From the NCBI RefSeq assembly GCF_029541745.1, contig NZ_CP089746.1:6891559-6955558 (forward strand): DNA of 64,000 nucleotides, in the 5' to 3' direction. Below, one piece after another: positions 42,396 to 50,059 of the stretch (positions are counted from its first letter, which is position 1; each line of letters begins with the position of its first letter). Position numbers and translations under genes: made by a program. Source of the DNA: Streptomyces sp. LX-29. Lineage in GTDB: Bacteria; Actinomycetota; Actinomycetes; Streptomycetales; Streptomycetaceae. The notes beneath the pieces were generated by a model. It had not been told where the DNA came from. It saw only the letters and a list, made by a program, of their open reading frames with translations, and searched no databases.

Positions 42396-43601
42396 ATGCC
42401 CGGAGCCGTACCCCCGCGCACACCGAAATCGCCGCGCCCCGCGCTGCCGGCGAGCAACGTCCCGTCGACAAGCGTGGTCCCGTCGACGGATGCCGTCCCG
42501 TCGACAAGCGCGGTCCCGTCGACGGATGCCGTCCCGTCAACAAGCGCGACCCCGTCGACGAGCGTGGCCCCCGCAGCGGATGCCGTCCCGTCAACAAGTG
42601 CGGCCCCCGCCACGGGTGCCGTCCCGTCGACGAGTGAGGCGCACCTCGCCCCTCGGGCCCGATCCGGAGGCCGGCGTGCCTTCCCTGCGCGCAACGGCTC
42701 CCGGAGCGCCGGGAAGTGGCGCCCCGCCGCGGTCGGCTGTGCGCTCGTGGCCGCCGCGCTCGGCGCCGTCACCGCCCCGGTGCCCGCGCACGCACGCCCG
42801 ACCGGCACCGGCGAGGGGGTCGCGGCCGGCCGCTATGTGGCGCTCGGGGACTCCTATGCCGCCGGTGCCGGCATCCCCGCGCAGTCCGCGGGCCTGTGCC
42901 TGCGCTCCGACCGCAACTACGGCCGGGTCGTCGCGGCCGCCCTGGCACCCGCCGGCTACACGGACCGGAGTTGCGCGGGGGCCAAGGTCGGCGCGCTGAC
43001 CCTCCCGCAGACCGACGCCGGAGCGGTCGTCAACGGCCCGCAGCTCGACGCTGTGGCACCGGACGTCAGCCTGGTCACGGTCACCATCGGCGGCAACGAC
43101 CTCGGCACCTCGGACCTCGGGTTCGTCGATGTCGTGGCCACCTGCGCGTCCCTGGCCGTGACGGATCCCCTGGGGGCCCCGTGCCGTGCCCACTACGGGG
43201 ACTCCCTCAGCGGGCGTCTGGAGTCCGCCGCGTCACGACTCGCGGGGGCGCTCCGTCTCGTTCACGCGAAGGCGCCACGGGCCCGGGTGCTGGTCGTCGG
43301 CTATCCGTCGGTGGTGCCGGACGACCCGAAGAAGTGCCTGGGCAGACTGCCCATCACCACCGGCGACGTGGCCTTTCTCCGCTCGGTCCTCGGGGAGCTG
43401 AACGACCGGGTCGCCGCGGCCGCGGAGACGGGCGGCGCCACGTACGTCGACACGCTCAATCCGACCAGGGGACATGACGGTTGCTCCGCCGAACCGTGGG
43501 TCGAGGGGCTCCTCCCCACCGCGCCCGCGCTTCCACTGCACCCCAACGCGACGGGGGAGCGGGCGATGGCGACCGCGGTGCTGAACGCCCTGGGGCGCTG
43601 A
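42396..43601 (+). CDS. SGNH/GDSL-type secreted esterase with N-terminal hexapeptide repeats
   Basis: About 401 residues from the ATG at 42396 (CCAGGAGCAACC upstream). Block I YVALGDSYAAGAG with Ser, GGNDLG block III, and LHPNATGE with the catalytic His give the SGNH family. Cys pairs (CLRSDRNYGR..., SCAGAK) match secreted Streptomyces esterases. A hydrophobic signal-like stretch (AAVGCALVAAALGAVTAPVPAHA) lies near residues 110-135, unusually far in, after about ten VPSTSA-type hexapeptides. A shorter start (for example GTG codons near 42474) would reduce this extension. Likely lipase or esterase. Confidence 0.85.
   Translation: MPGAVPPRTPKSPRPALPASNVPSTSVVPSTDAVPSTSAVPSTDAVPSTSATPSTSVAPAADAVPSTSAAPATGAVPSTSEAHLAPRARSGGRRAFPARNGSRSAGKWRPAAVGCALVAAALGAVTAPVPAHARPTGTGEGVAAGRYVALGDSYAAGAGIPAQSAGLCLRSDRNYGRVVAAALAPAGYTDRSCAGAKVGALTLPQTDAGAVVNGPQLDAVAPDVSLVTVTIGGNDLGTSDLGFVDVVATCASLAVTDPLGAPCRAHYGDSLSGRLESAASRLAGALRLVHAKAPRARVLVVGYPSVVPDDPKKCLGRLPITTGDVAFLRSVLGELNDRVAAAAETGGATYVDTLNPTRGHDGCSAEPWVEGLLPTAPALPLHPNATGERAMATAVLNALGR
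42463..42642 (+). repeat. 18-bp coding repeats, about ten copies (VPST[S/D]A)
   Basis: Units of about 18 bp, GTCCCGTCGACAAGCGCG or GTCCCGTCGACGGATGCC, repeat about ten times with few changes. They encode VPSTSV, VPSTDA, VPSTSA and variants in front of the signal-like helix of the esterase. The regular alternation suggests expansion of a pair of units. Confidence 0.85.
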
Positions 43602-43740
43602 GTTTGGCGCGTTCTGGTTCCCCTTGCTGCGCCGCGTTGCGTGGGACGTGTGAGACATCTGAGAGAAAATATCTGCCGGCTGTACATCCATTGGCCCGTC
43701 TCATGCGTCTCATGGGTGAGCGGCACCCTCATGTTGCCGC

Positions 43741-43755
43741 ACTGCAAGGTGCAGT
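43741..43755. promoter_or_regulatory. Short palindrome upstream of the D,D-carboxypeptidase
   Basis: ACTGCA-AGG-TGCAGT is a perfect 6-bp inverted repeat with a 3-bp centre, immediately before the GGAG ribosome binding site of the carboxypeptidase gene. It could be an operator or a hairpin limiting initiation. No regulator in the window is obviously linked to it. Confidence 0.4.
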
Positions 43756-43769
43756 TTGGAGTATTCACG

Positions 43770-44705
43770 TTGAAAACCGGCATTAAGGGCATGCGTCACG
43801 TGTCCGCGATTGTCGTCACCGCGGGGGCCGTCATGGTCGCCGGAGCGTTCGTCGCCCCGGCCCAGGCAGCTCCGGCGCGGGACGCCGCCGCGCAGGCCGC
43901 CCCGGCGGCCGTCACGCTGAAGACGCCCACGATCGCCGCCAAGGGCGGCTTCGTGATGAACAACGCCACGGGCAAGGCGCTCTACACCAAGGCCGCCGAC
44001 ACCCGCCGATCCACTGGCTCCACCACCAAGATAATGACGGCGAAGGTGGTGCTCGACCAGAAGAACCTCAATCTGGACGCCAAGGTCACCGTCCAGAAGG
44101 CGTACAGCGACTACATCGTCGACAACAACTGGGCCTCCTCGGCCAGGCTGATCGTCGGCGACAAGGTCACCGTCCGCCAGCTGCTGTACGGGCTGATGCT
44201 CCCGTCCGGCTGCGACGCGGCGTACGCCCTCGCCGACAAGTTCGGCACCGGCAAGACCCGTGCCGAGCGGGTGAAGTCGTTCATCGGCAAGATGAACGCC
44301 ACGGCCAAGAGGCTCGGCATGACCAACACCCACTTCGACTCGTTCGACGGCATCGGGCACGGAGCCAACTACTCCACCCCGCGCGACCTGACGAAGCTCG
44401 CCAGCAGCGCGATGAAGAGCTCCACGTTCCGCACCGTCGTGAAGACGAAGAAGACCCGCCAGACGGTCACCACCAAGTCCGGTGGCTACCGTTACATGGA
44501 CTGGGAGAACACCAACAAGCTGCTCGGCGGCTACTCCGGTGCCATCGGCGTCAAGACCGGCTCGGGTCCGGAGGCCAAGTACTGCCTGGTCTTCGCAGCC
44601 ACCCGGAACGGCAAGACGGTCATCGGCACGGTGCTGACCTCCACCTCCCCGGAGGCCCGCCTGGCGGACGCCAAGAAGCTCATGGACTACGGCTTCAAGA
44701 AGTAG
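43770..44705 (+). CDS. Secreted D-alanyl-D-alanine carboxypeptidase (peptidase S11)
   Basis: About 311 residues. I prefer a TTG start at 43770 because GGAG lies eight bases upstream; an ATG at 43791 is the alternative but has only a close AAGGG. A signal peptide (HVSAIVVTAGAVMVAGAFVAPAQAAPA) follows. Penicilloyl-serine motifs are complete: SxxK in GSTTKIMTA, the second motif as PSGCDAAYALAD and KTG in IGVKTGSGPEAK. The enzyme trims the terminal D-Ala from peptidoglycan stem peptides outside the membrane. A strong terminator follows directly. Confidence 0.9.
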   Translation: MKTGIKGMRHVSAIVVTAGAVMVAGAFVAPAQAAPARDAAAQAAPAAVTLKTPTIAAKGGFVMNNATGKALYTKAADTRRSTGSTTKIMTAKVVLDQKNLNLDAKVTVQKAYSDYIVDNNWASSARLIVGDKVTVRQLLYGLMLPSGCDAAYALADKFGTGKTRAERVKSFIGKMNATAKRLGMTNTHFDSFDGIGHGANYSTPRDLTKLASSAMKSSTFRTVVKTKKTRQTVTTKSGGYRYMDWENTNKLLGGYSGAIGVKTGSGPEAKYCLVFAATRNGKTVIGTVLTSTSPEARLADAKKLMDYGFKK

Positions 44706-44727
44706 TCCCCATCGGGTCGGACGGCCC

Positions 44728-44770
44728 AGGGGCCTGTCCGGCGGCCATCCAGGTCGCCGGGCAGGCCCCT
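44728..44770. terminator. Strong bidirectional-type terminator hairpin
   Basis: AGGGGCCTGTCCGGCG (44728-44743) pairs with CGCCGGGCAGGCCCCT (44755-44770), 16 bp with one G-T pair and an 11-nt loop. It sits between the convergent D,D-carboxypeptidase (stop 44705) and FG-GAP (stop 44803) genes and can serve both. Confidence 0.9.
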
Positions 44771-44802
44771 TCGTCGTGGGCCGGTGGTGGGCCCTCCGCG
44801 GG

Positions 44803-46230
44803 CTATCGGCCGAGCGTCCCGCCGTACTCGACCGCTCCCGTCAGACCCAGCCGCGCCGGGGTCACCGAGGTGGTCGGCGGCTGGGTGCCCTCCTCGCGGG
44901 TGGGGTCGAACCACACGCCGCCCGAGGAGGCGTCCTCGCCCGGCGCGCCGATCGCCATGTCCGGGTAGCCGTCGCCGTTGTAGTCGCCGGTGGCGACCGC
45001 CGCGCCGAAGCGGTCGCCCGCCTCCGCCGTACCGGCCACACCGGGGGAGTTCTGGCTGAAGGAGGCGCCGCCCAGCACGCCGTCGTGGTGCGCCGCGAGC
45101 CACAGGTACGAGCCCGCGTCAGCCTGAGTGCCGACGGCCTCGTGGCCGACGCCGACGATCAGTTCGTCGATGCCGTCCCGGTCGAGGTTGGCGACGGCGA
45201 GCGCCCCGCCGAAGTCGTCCTCCGCCTCGGCGGCCCCGGGGACGTACGGTGAGGACTGCGTGGTGCAGGTGGCCCGGCCGCCCAGGGTGGTGCCCTGCTC
45301 GCCGTAGGCCACCAGGATCGCGCCGCCGAGCCGGTCCTCGCAGTGCGTGCTGTCGGCCTCCGGGTTGGCCCGCACCTCGCCGAGGGCCAGATCCGCCGTG
45401 CCGTCGCCGTCGAAGTCGCCGGTGGCGAGCGCGCTGCTGTGGTCGGCGGTGCTCCATGTCGGAACCCACTCGCCCGAGCCCCTGCTGAGGACGCGCGTGC
45501 CGCGGATCTCCATGCCGTCGTACGTCACCGCGAGTTCGTCGCCGCCGTCGCCGTCGAAGTCGGCGGAGGCGAGGGCGCGGGCACCGCCGAAGGGGTGGGA
45601 CATGATGAGGGAGGTCGCGGTGGACGAACCCGCGGTGAACGGGCCGCGGCGGAGCACCGTGGCGCTGCTCTCGCCGTTGCCGGTGGTGCTCAGGGCGAGG
45701 TCCTGGTGGCCGTCCTCGTCGTAGTCGCCGATCGAGAGCAGCTTGCCGAGCCGGATGTCGGCCTCGCCCTTGGCCGCGGTGATCCCGCTGCGGAGACCTG
45801 TGGCCGAGCCCCACAGCACGGTGGCGGTGCCCTCGTGGTCGGTGCCGGTGTCCTTGAGCCGCTCGCCCGGCGCGGTGACGGCCAGATCGGCGTAACCGTC
45901 CCCGTTGAGGTCGCCGGGGGAGACCGCCGTGCCGAACAGGTCACCCGCCTCGGTGGTGCCCGGCACCCCGGTGCTGTTCTGGCTGATGCCGGTGGAGCCG
46001 TGCCCACCGAGTCCCTGCGGGCCGCCCCACACCACGTTGACGTAGCCCGCCTTCGCCTTGCCGCCGACGGTCGCCTTCGGCATGCCGACCGCCAGGTCGG
46101 CGTAGCCGTCGCCGTTGAAGTCGCTCTTCTTGCCCGAGGGGGCGGCGGTGGCGGTCCCCGCCGTCGCGCCGGTGGCCGCGAGGACGACTGCCGAGCAGAG
46201 GAGGGCGGCCGAGAGGGTCTTTCCGTGCAA
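44803..46230 (-). CDS. Secreted FG-GAP (integrin alpha-like) repeat protein
   Basis: About 475 residues from a TTG at 46230 (GGAGAG upstream); the frame is open to an ATG at 46326 but this adds a basic low-complexity stretch. A signal peptide (LSAALLCSAVVLAATGATAGTATAA) is followed by about six or seven FG-GAP repeats, each with a Ca-binding loop such as DFNGDGYADLAVG, DLNGDGYADLAV, DYDEDGHQDLAL, DFDGDGTADLAL and DYNGDGYPDMAIG. The protein should form an extracellular beta-propeller. It lacks a hydrolase domain or anchor. Role unknown; adhesion or binding is possible. Confidence 0.9.
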   Translation of the reverse strand: MHGKTLSAALLCSAVVLAATGATAGTATAAPSGKKSDFNGDGYADLAVGMPKATVGGKAKAGYVNVVWGGPQGLGGHGSTGISQNSTGVPGTTEAGDLFGTAVSPGDLNGDGYADLAVTAPGERLKDTGTDHEGTATVLWGSATGLRSGITAAKGEADIRLGKLLSIGDYDEDGHQDLALSTTGNGESSATVLRRGPFTAGSSTATSLIMSHPFGGARALASADFDGDGGDELAVTYDGMEIRGTRVLSRGSGEWVPTWSTADHSSALATGDFDGDGTADLALGEVRANPEADSTHCEDRLGGAILVAYGEQGTTLGGRATCTTQSSPYVPGAAEAEDDFGGALAVANLDRDGIDELIVGVGHEAVGTQADAGSYLWLAAHHDGVLGGASFSQNSPGVAGTAEAGDRFGAAVATGDYNGDGYPDMAIGAPGEDASSGGVWFDPTREEGTQPPTTSVTPARLGLTGAVEYGGTLGR

Positions 46231-46383
46231 CGTGTCTCTCCGGGGGTGCGTGCGAGGGGGTGCGGGGGGCGGTCTTCGGGATCTCTGACGCACGGTCCAC
46301 GGGGAGGGTTGCACCCGGTGGATCACAGATGGACAACTGTGGGCGCGCCTTCGTCCCCACCCCGGCCGGTGACCCCCACCCGG

Positions 46384-46755
46384 TCAGGCGCCGGCCGACC
46401 CCTCCAGCTCGCGTGCCTGCCGCAGCCAGTCGGCGAACAGGCCGGCGTCGACGTCGGCGAGGGTGCGGAGCTTCACCGCGGCCATGGCCCGCGCGCCCGC
46501 CCCCAGCCGACCGGACGCGTCCTCGACCTCCTGCCCACGCCAGAACCCGAAGGTGAGGTAGGCGGAGTAGCCCTTGAGGTAGCAGACCGGGGACTTGCCG
46601 GGGGCGCCGCCCAGGCTCCACACCGGGTGACCGTGCCAGACCGCGCCGGTGCCGGGCAGCGCCTCCTCGATGAGCGGCAGCAGAGCGTCGGCGATCTCGC
46701 GCTGCGCGGTGGGAAGGGAGGCGAGGTAGGCGTCCACGGTGGCGAACTTGGCCAT
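46384..46755 (-). CDS. DUF1801-family protein
   Basis: About 123 residues from the ATG at 46755 (MAKFATVDAYLASLPTAQREIADALLPLIEEA). The profile WHGHPVWSLGGAPGKSPVCYLKGYSAYLTFGFWRG fits the DUF1801 / YdhG-like fold (sometimes called iron chaperone-like). Small, soluble, no signal. It is divergent from the YciI-like gene across a 276-bp region with a large palindrome. Function unknown. Confidence 0.82.
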   Translation of the reverse strand: MAKFATVDAYLASLPTAQREIADALLPLIEEALPGTGAVWHGHPVWSLGGAPGKSPVCYLKGYSAYLTFGFWRGQEVEDASGRLGAGARAMAAVKLRTLADVDAGLFADWLRQARELEGSAGA

Positions 46756-46834
46756 GTCGATGGTCCTTTGCTTGCGGTGCGGCCGGGGGCCGCGGGCCGG
46801 TGTCTTCGGTTCTCGCTCCAGCGTCGATCCGTCG

Positions 46835-46868
46835 ATGTGACAGGGAACGCGACGATTCCCTGTCACAT
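46835..46868. promoter_or_regulatory. Perfect 13-bp inverted repeat, 8-bp spacer
   Basis: ATGTGACAGGGAA (46835-46847) and TTCCCTGTCACAT (46856-46868) are exact complements, separated by CGCGACGA. It lies between the divergent DUF1801 and YciI/ECF-sigma genes, 79 bp from the first start and 164 bp from the second. The form suits a dimeric repressor or activator site. The TGTCACA half could also belong to an ECF-type promoter element. Binding partner unknown. Confidence 0.78.
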
Positions 46869-47031
46869 ACGCTGGGACGACGCGTAGCCGAAGCAACCGC
46901 GAGCAGCGGCCAGCGAGAACGACCGAGAACGACAGCGCGCATCGCGTGACCTCTGCGAAGAGCGCGCACCACACGCCGGGCACGAGCCGCACGGAGAGCA
47001 CGGCGAGCATCGAGAGAACGAGGAGAGCCCC

Positions 47032-47355
47032 ATGCGCTACCTGATGATGTCCAAGGCTTCGGAGACCGTCCCCGACGAGAACCTGTATGTGGAGATGGGC
47101 AGGTTCATCGAGGAGCTGACCGCGGCGGGCGTTCTGCTGGCCACCGGAGGGCTGGCGCCGGAGGGGGTCCGGCTGACCTCCTCGGGCGGCGAGATCACCG
47201 TGACCGACGGACCGTTCGCCGAGGCCAAGGAGGCCGTGGCCGGCTTCGCGCTGGTCGAGGTCCGTTCCAAGGAGGAGGCGATAGAGCTGGGCCGCCGCTT
47301 CCGCAGGATCGTCGGCGACGGCGAGAGCGTGATCCAGCAGGTCTTCGGTCCCTGA
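47032..47355 (+). CDS. YciI/DGPF-domain protein
   Basis: About 107 residues from the ATG at 47032 (GAGGAG upstream). Motif ITVTDGPFAEAKEAVAGFALVEV carries the DGPF sequence that names the family, with a ferredoxin-like fold starting MRYLMMSKASE. These proteins are regularly encoded beside ECF42-type sigma factors, as here (27-bp gap). Suggested roles are as partner or enzyme-like regulator, unproven. Probably co-transcribed with the sigma gene. Confidence 0.9.
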   Translation: MRYLMMSKASETVPDENLYVEMGRFIEELTAAGVLLATGGLAPEGVRLTSSGGEITVTDGPFAEAKEAVAGFALVEVRSKEEAIELGRRFRRIVGDGESVIQQVFGP

Positions 47356-47382
47356 TCGGCCGGCGGAGGCGGAAGGCTCGCC

Positions 47383-49551
47383 GTGAGTGACGCGCACCGC
47401 GCGGTCGACGCGATCTGGAAACTCGAATCGGCCCGGATCATCGCCGGGCTGACGAGGATGGTGCACGACGTGGGCCTGGCCGAGGAGCTCGCCCAGGACG
47501 CCCTCGTCGCGGCCCTCGAACAGTGGCCGGACGCGGGCGTCCCGGACAACCCGGGCGCCTGGCTGATGGCCGTGGGCAAGCGTCGCGCCATCGATCACAT
47601 CCGGCGGACCGAGCGGCTGGACCGTAGGCACGAGCAGCTCGCCCGCGAGCTGGAGCAGCCGCAGGACTCCCGGACGGAACCGGAACAGGGACCGGAGCAG
47701 GGGGCGGAGCAGGACGACGTCCTGCGGCTGATGTTCATCTCCTGCCACCCGGTGCTGCCCGGCGAGGCCCGGGCCGCGCTGACGCTCCGGCTGCTCGGCG
47801 GCCTCACGACCGCCGAGATCGCGCGGGCCTTCCTCACCCATGAGCCGGGCATCGCCCGACTGATCGCCGGCGCCAAGCGGGTGTTGGCCGAGGAGCGGGT
47901 GCCGTTCGAGCTGCCGCCCGAGGCGGAGCTCGACCAGCGCCTCTCCTCGGTGCTCGGCGTCATCTACCTCATCTTCAACGAGGGGTACGCGGCGACCTCC
48001 GGCGACGGGCTGATGCGTCCGGCGCTCTGCCATGAGGCGCTGCGGCTCGGCCGGCTGCTGGCCGAGTCGGTGCCCCACCAGGCCGAGGCGCACGGGCTGG
48101 TCGCGCTGATGGAGCTCCAGGCGTCCCGCGCGGCCGCCCGGACCGGCCCGGCCGGCGAGCCGGTGCGACTGCACGAGCAGAACCGGGGCCGCTGGGACCC
48201 CCTGCTCATCCGCCGCGGCTTCGCCGCGATGCTGCGGGCCCGCGAACTCGGCGGCGCCCCCGGCCCGTACGTCCTCCAGGCGGCGATCGCCGTCTGCCAT
48301 GCCCAGGCGCGCACCGCCGAGGACACCGACTGGACGCGGATCGCCGCACTGTACGACGCCCTGGTCCGGCTGCTGCCGACGCCGGTGGTCCAGCTCAACC
48401 GGGCCGTCGCGGTCGGCATGGCCCGCGGGCCGCGCGAGGGTCTCGCGTTGGCCGACGCCCTCCTCACCGATCCCACCCTGCAGGACTACCACCTGCTGCC
48501 GGGCGTCCGCGGTGACCTCCTGCTGCGGCTCGGCCGGTACGAGGAGGCCCGAAGGGAGTTCCGCCGGGCCGCGTCTCTCACCGGGAACGCCGCCGAGCGC
48601 GCCTTCCTCCTCCGTCGAGCGGAGACGGCGGACGGCACCGCCTTCGCCGCTGGGGCCACCCCGGGTGATCCGGGCGGTGAGGGCGAAGGGGGCTCCCTCG
48701 GCGACCGGGGTTTCCGCGGCGACCGGGGTTCCCGCGACGAGGGGGCGGGGACGAGCGGCGCGCCCACGGCGGCCGTCTCGGCGTTCGGAACGGCGACCGA
48801 GGGCGAGGCCGCCCGCGGCGGTGTGTTCGGCGCGACGCTCGGCGAGGCGGCGCGCACCTTCCTGCACCGCGAGGACCTGGACCCGGGAACGGTCCGTTCC
48901 TATGGACAGACACTGCGGCGGCTGTGCCTCAGTCTGGGCGAGGACCTGCCGTTGGCCGCCCTCACCTCCGACGACGTGTCCCGTGTGTTCGCGACGGCCT
49001 GGGGACGGGCGGCGGCCAGGACCTGGAACCGGCATCGCTCGGCCGTACGCTCCTTCGGCGCCTGGGCCGCGCTGGACCACCTCGCGGCCGGCCTCGACCG
49101 GCGCGCGGAGCCCGCCCCGACCACGGAGCCCCTCGCCCCGGACCTACTGGCGGCGCTCTGGGCCCGCCCGGACCTCCCGCTGCGCGAACGAACTCTCTGG
49201 CGGCTGCTGTACGAGTCGGCGGCCGGGGTGAAGGCCGTCCTCTCCCTCGACGTCGAGGACCTCGACCTCCCCGACCGTCGCGCCCGGGCCGGCGCCACCT
49301 GGGTGACCTGGGGCCATGAGACGGCCGAGCTGCTGCCCCGACTGCTGGCCGGCCGCGCCCGGGGGCCGGTCTTCCTCGCCGACCGCCGCCCCGCGCCCGC
49401 CCGGATGCCCGCCCGAGCCGACCTGTGCCCGGACACCGGCCGTGGCCGGCTCTCCTACGAACGGGCCGAGTACCTCTTCAAACAGGCCACCAGGTCCCTG
49501 GACCCCGCCGGCGAGGGCTACACCCTCCGCCGGCTCAAGCCCCGCGACTGA
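47383..49551 (+). CDS. ECF sigma factor (ECF42 type) fused to a degenerate tyrosine-recombinase domain
   Basis: About 722 residues from the GTG at 47383 (GGAAGG upstream). Residues 1 to about 180 are sigma regions 2 and 4 (AEELAQDALVAALEQWPDAG, RLLGGLTTAEIARAFL). Residues about 190-410 are the helical C-terminal extension of this group (LIFNEGYAATSGDGLMRPALC...). A Gly-rich linker (about 415-485) leads to a SAM-like N-terminal and catalytic-like region of tyrosine recombinases (GEAARTFLHREDLDPGTVRSY, then LWRLLYESAAGVKAVLSLDVEDLDL and RAEYLFKQATRSL). The Arg of the first active-site motif is not in place, YTLRRLKPRD replaces the HxLRHS box, and the gene ends before the catalytic Tyr. The recombinase part cannot be catalytic. 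Confidence 0.88.
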   Translation: MSDAHRAVDAIWKLESARIIAGLTRMVHDVGLAEELAQDALVAALEQWPDAGVPDNPGAWLMAVGKRRAIDHIRRTERLDRRHEQLARELEQPQDSRTEPEQGPEQGAEQDDVLRLMFISCHPVLPGEARAALTLRLLGGLTTAEIARAFLTHEPGIARLIAGAKRVLAEERVPFELPPEAELDQRLSSVLGVIYLIFNEGYAATSGDGLMRPALCHEALRLGRLLAESVPHQAEAHGLVALMELQASRAAARTGPAGEPVRLHEQNRGRWDPLLIRRGFAAMLRARELGGAPGPYVLQAAIAVCHAQARTAEDTDWTRIAALYDALVRLLPTPVVQLNRAVAVGMARGPREGLALADALLTDPTLQDYHLLPGVRGDLLLRLGRYEEARREFRRAASLTGNAAERAFLLRRAETADGTAFAAGATPGDPGGEGEGGSLGDRGFRGDRGSRDEGAGTSGAPTAAVSAFGTATEGEAARGGVFGATLGEAARTFLHREDLDPGTVRSYGQTLRRLCLSLGEDLPLAALTSDDVSRVFATAWGRAAARTWNRHRSAVRSFGAWAALDHLAAGLDRRAEPAPTTEPLAPDLLAALWARPDLPLRERTLWRLLYESAAGVKAVLSLDVEDLDLPDRRARAGATWVTWGHETAELLPRLLAGRARGPVFLADRRPAPARMPARADLCPDTGRGRLSYERAEYLFKQATRSLDPAGEGYTLRRLKPRD

Positions 49552-49567
49552 CGGGCGACGCGACGGA

Positions 49568-49900
49568 TCAGTTTTTCGGCGTGCCCACGCGCAGCCGGTT
49601 GCCGTCCGGGTCGCGCAGCTCGACCTCGCGCGCCCACGGGGCCTCCGTGGCCGTCACGCCGAACTCGGCGGCGACCGCGTCGACGTCACGCACGCGCAGG
49701 TACACCAGGGTGTCGGGACGGGCGTCCCCCTGGTGCTCGGACAGGAAGAGCCGCACGTTCCCGCGGGCCACCTCCACGAAGGCCGGGAACCCGGGCTCGA
49801 AGCGGTGCTCCCACTCCTTGGCGAAGCCCAGCCGGGCGTACCAGTCGACCGCCGTCGCGGCATCCGTCACATGAAGAATCGGAATGACTTCCTCGTCCAT
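49568..49900 (-). CDS. VOC-superfamily (glyoxalase/bleomycin-resistance-like) protein
   Basis: About 110 residues from the ATG at 49900 (MDEEVIPILHVTDAATAVDWYARLGF). A typical single VOC module with two beta-alpha-beta halves, ending AREVELRDPDGNRLRVGTP; EHRFEPGFPAFVEVARGNVRLFLSEH fits bleomycin-binding members. It may bind a small molecule or, as a dimer, a metal. The frame is open further upstream across CAGACCGTG tandem repeats, but that part does not look coding. It converges with the sigma-recombinase fusion gene. Confidence 0.87.
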   Translation of the reverse strand: MDEEVIPILHVTDAATAVDWYARLGFAKEWEHRFEPGFPAFVEVARGNVRLFLSEHQGDARPDTLVYLRVRDVDAVAAEFGVTATEAPWAREVELRDPDGNRLRVGTPKN

Positions 49901-49913
49901 GGGGCCATCCTCG

Positions 49914-49942
49914 CAGACCGTGCAGACCGTGCAGACCGTGCG
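49914..49942. repeat. 9-bp tandem repeat (CAGACCGTG)
   Basis: CAGACCGTG is repeated three times with a fourth partial copy (CGGACGG) just upstream of the VOC gene. It may affect promoter spacing for that gene. Confidence 0.75.
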
Positions 49943-49954
49943 GACGGCAGCAGT

Positions 49955-49986
49955 CGGGCCCCGCCGATGGGTTCCGGCGGGGCCCG
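49955..49986 (-). terminator. Terminator hairpin downstream of the amidase-domain gene
   Basis: CGGGCCCCGCCG (49955-49966) and CGGCGGGGCCCG (49975-49986) form a perfect 12-bp stem with an 8-nt loop. On the minus strand it lies 74 bp past the stop codon of the amidase-domain gene and before the VOC gene. Confidence 0.85.
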
Positions 49987-50059
49987 TGGCCACGGTGGGC
50001 GCGTCCTAAGGACGCGTCAGCCGGCGTCAGCCGGGAGTGTGGCGCGGTGTGGCGAGCGA

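Noticed and set aside
39334..42999. A 1,221-codon plus-strand frame opposite the kinase and PucR genes
   Set aside because: It crosses two well-supported minus-strand genes and reads as Arg/Pro/Gly-rich sequence without motifs.
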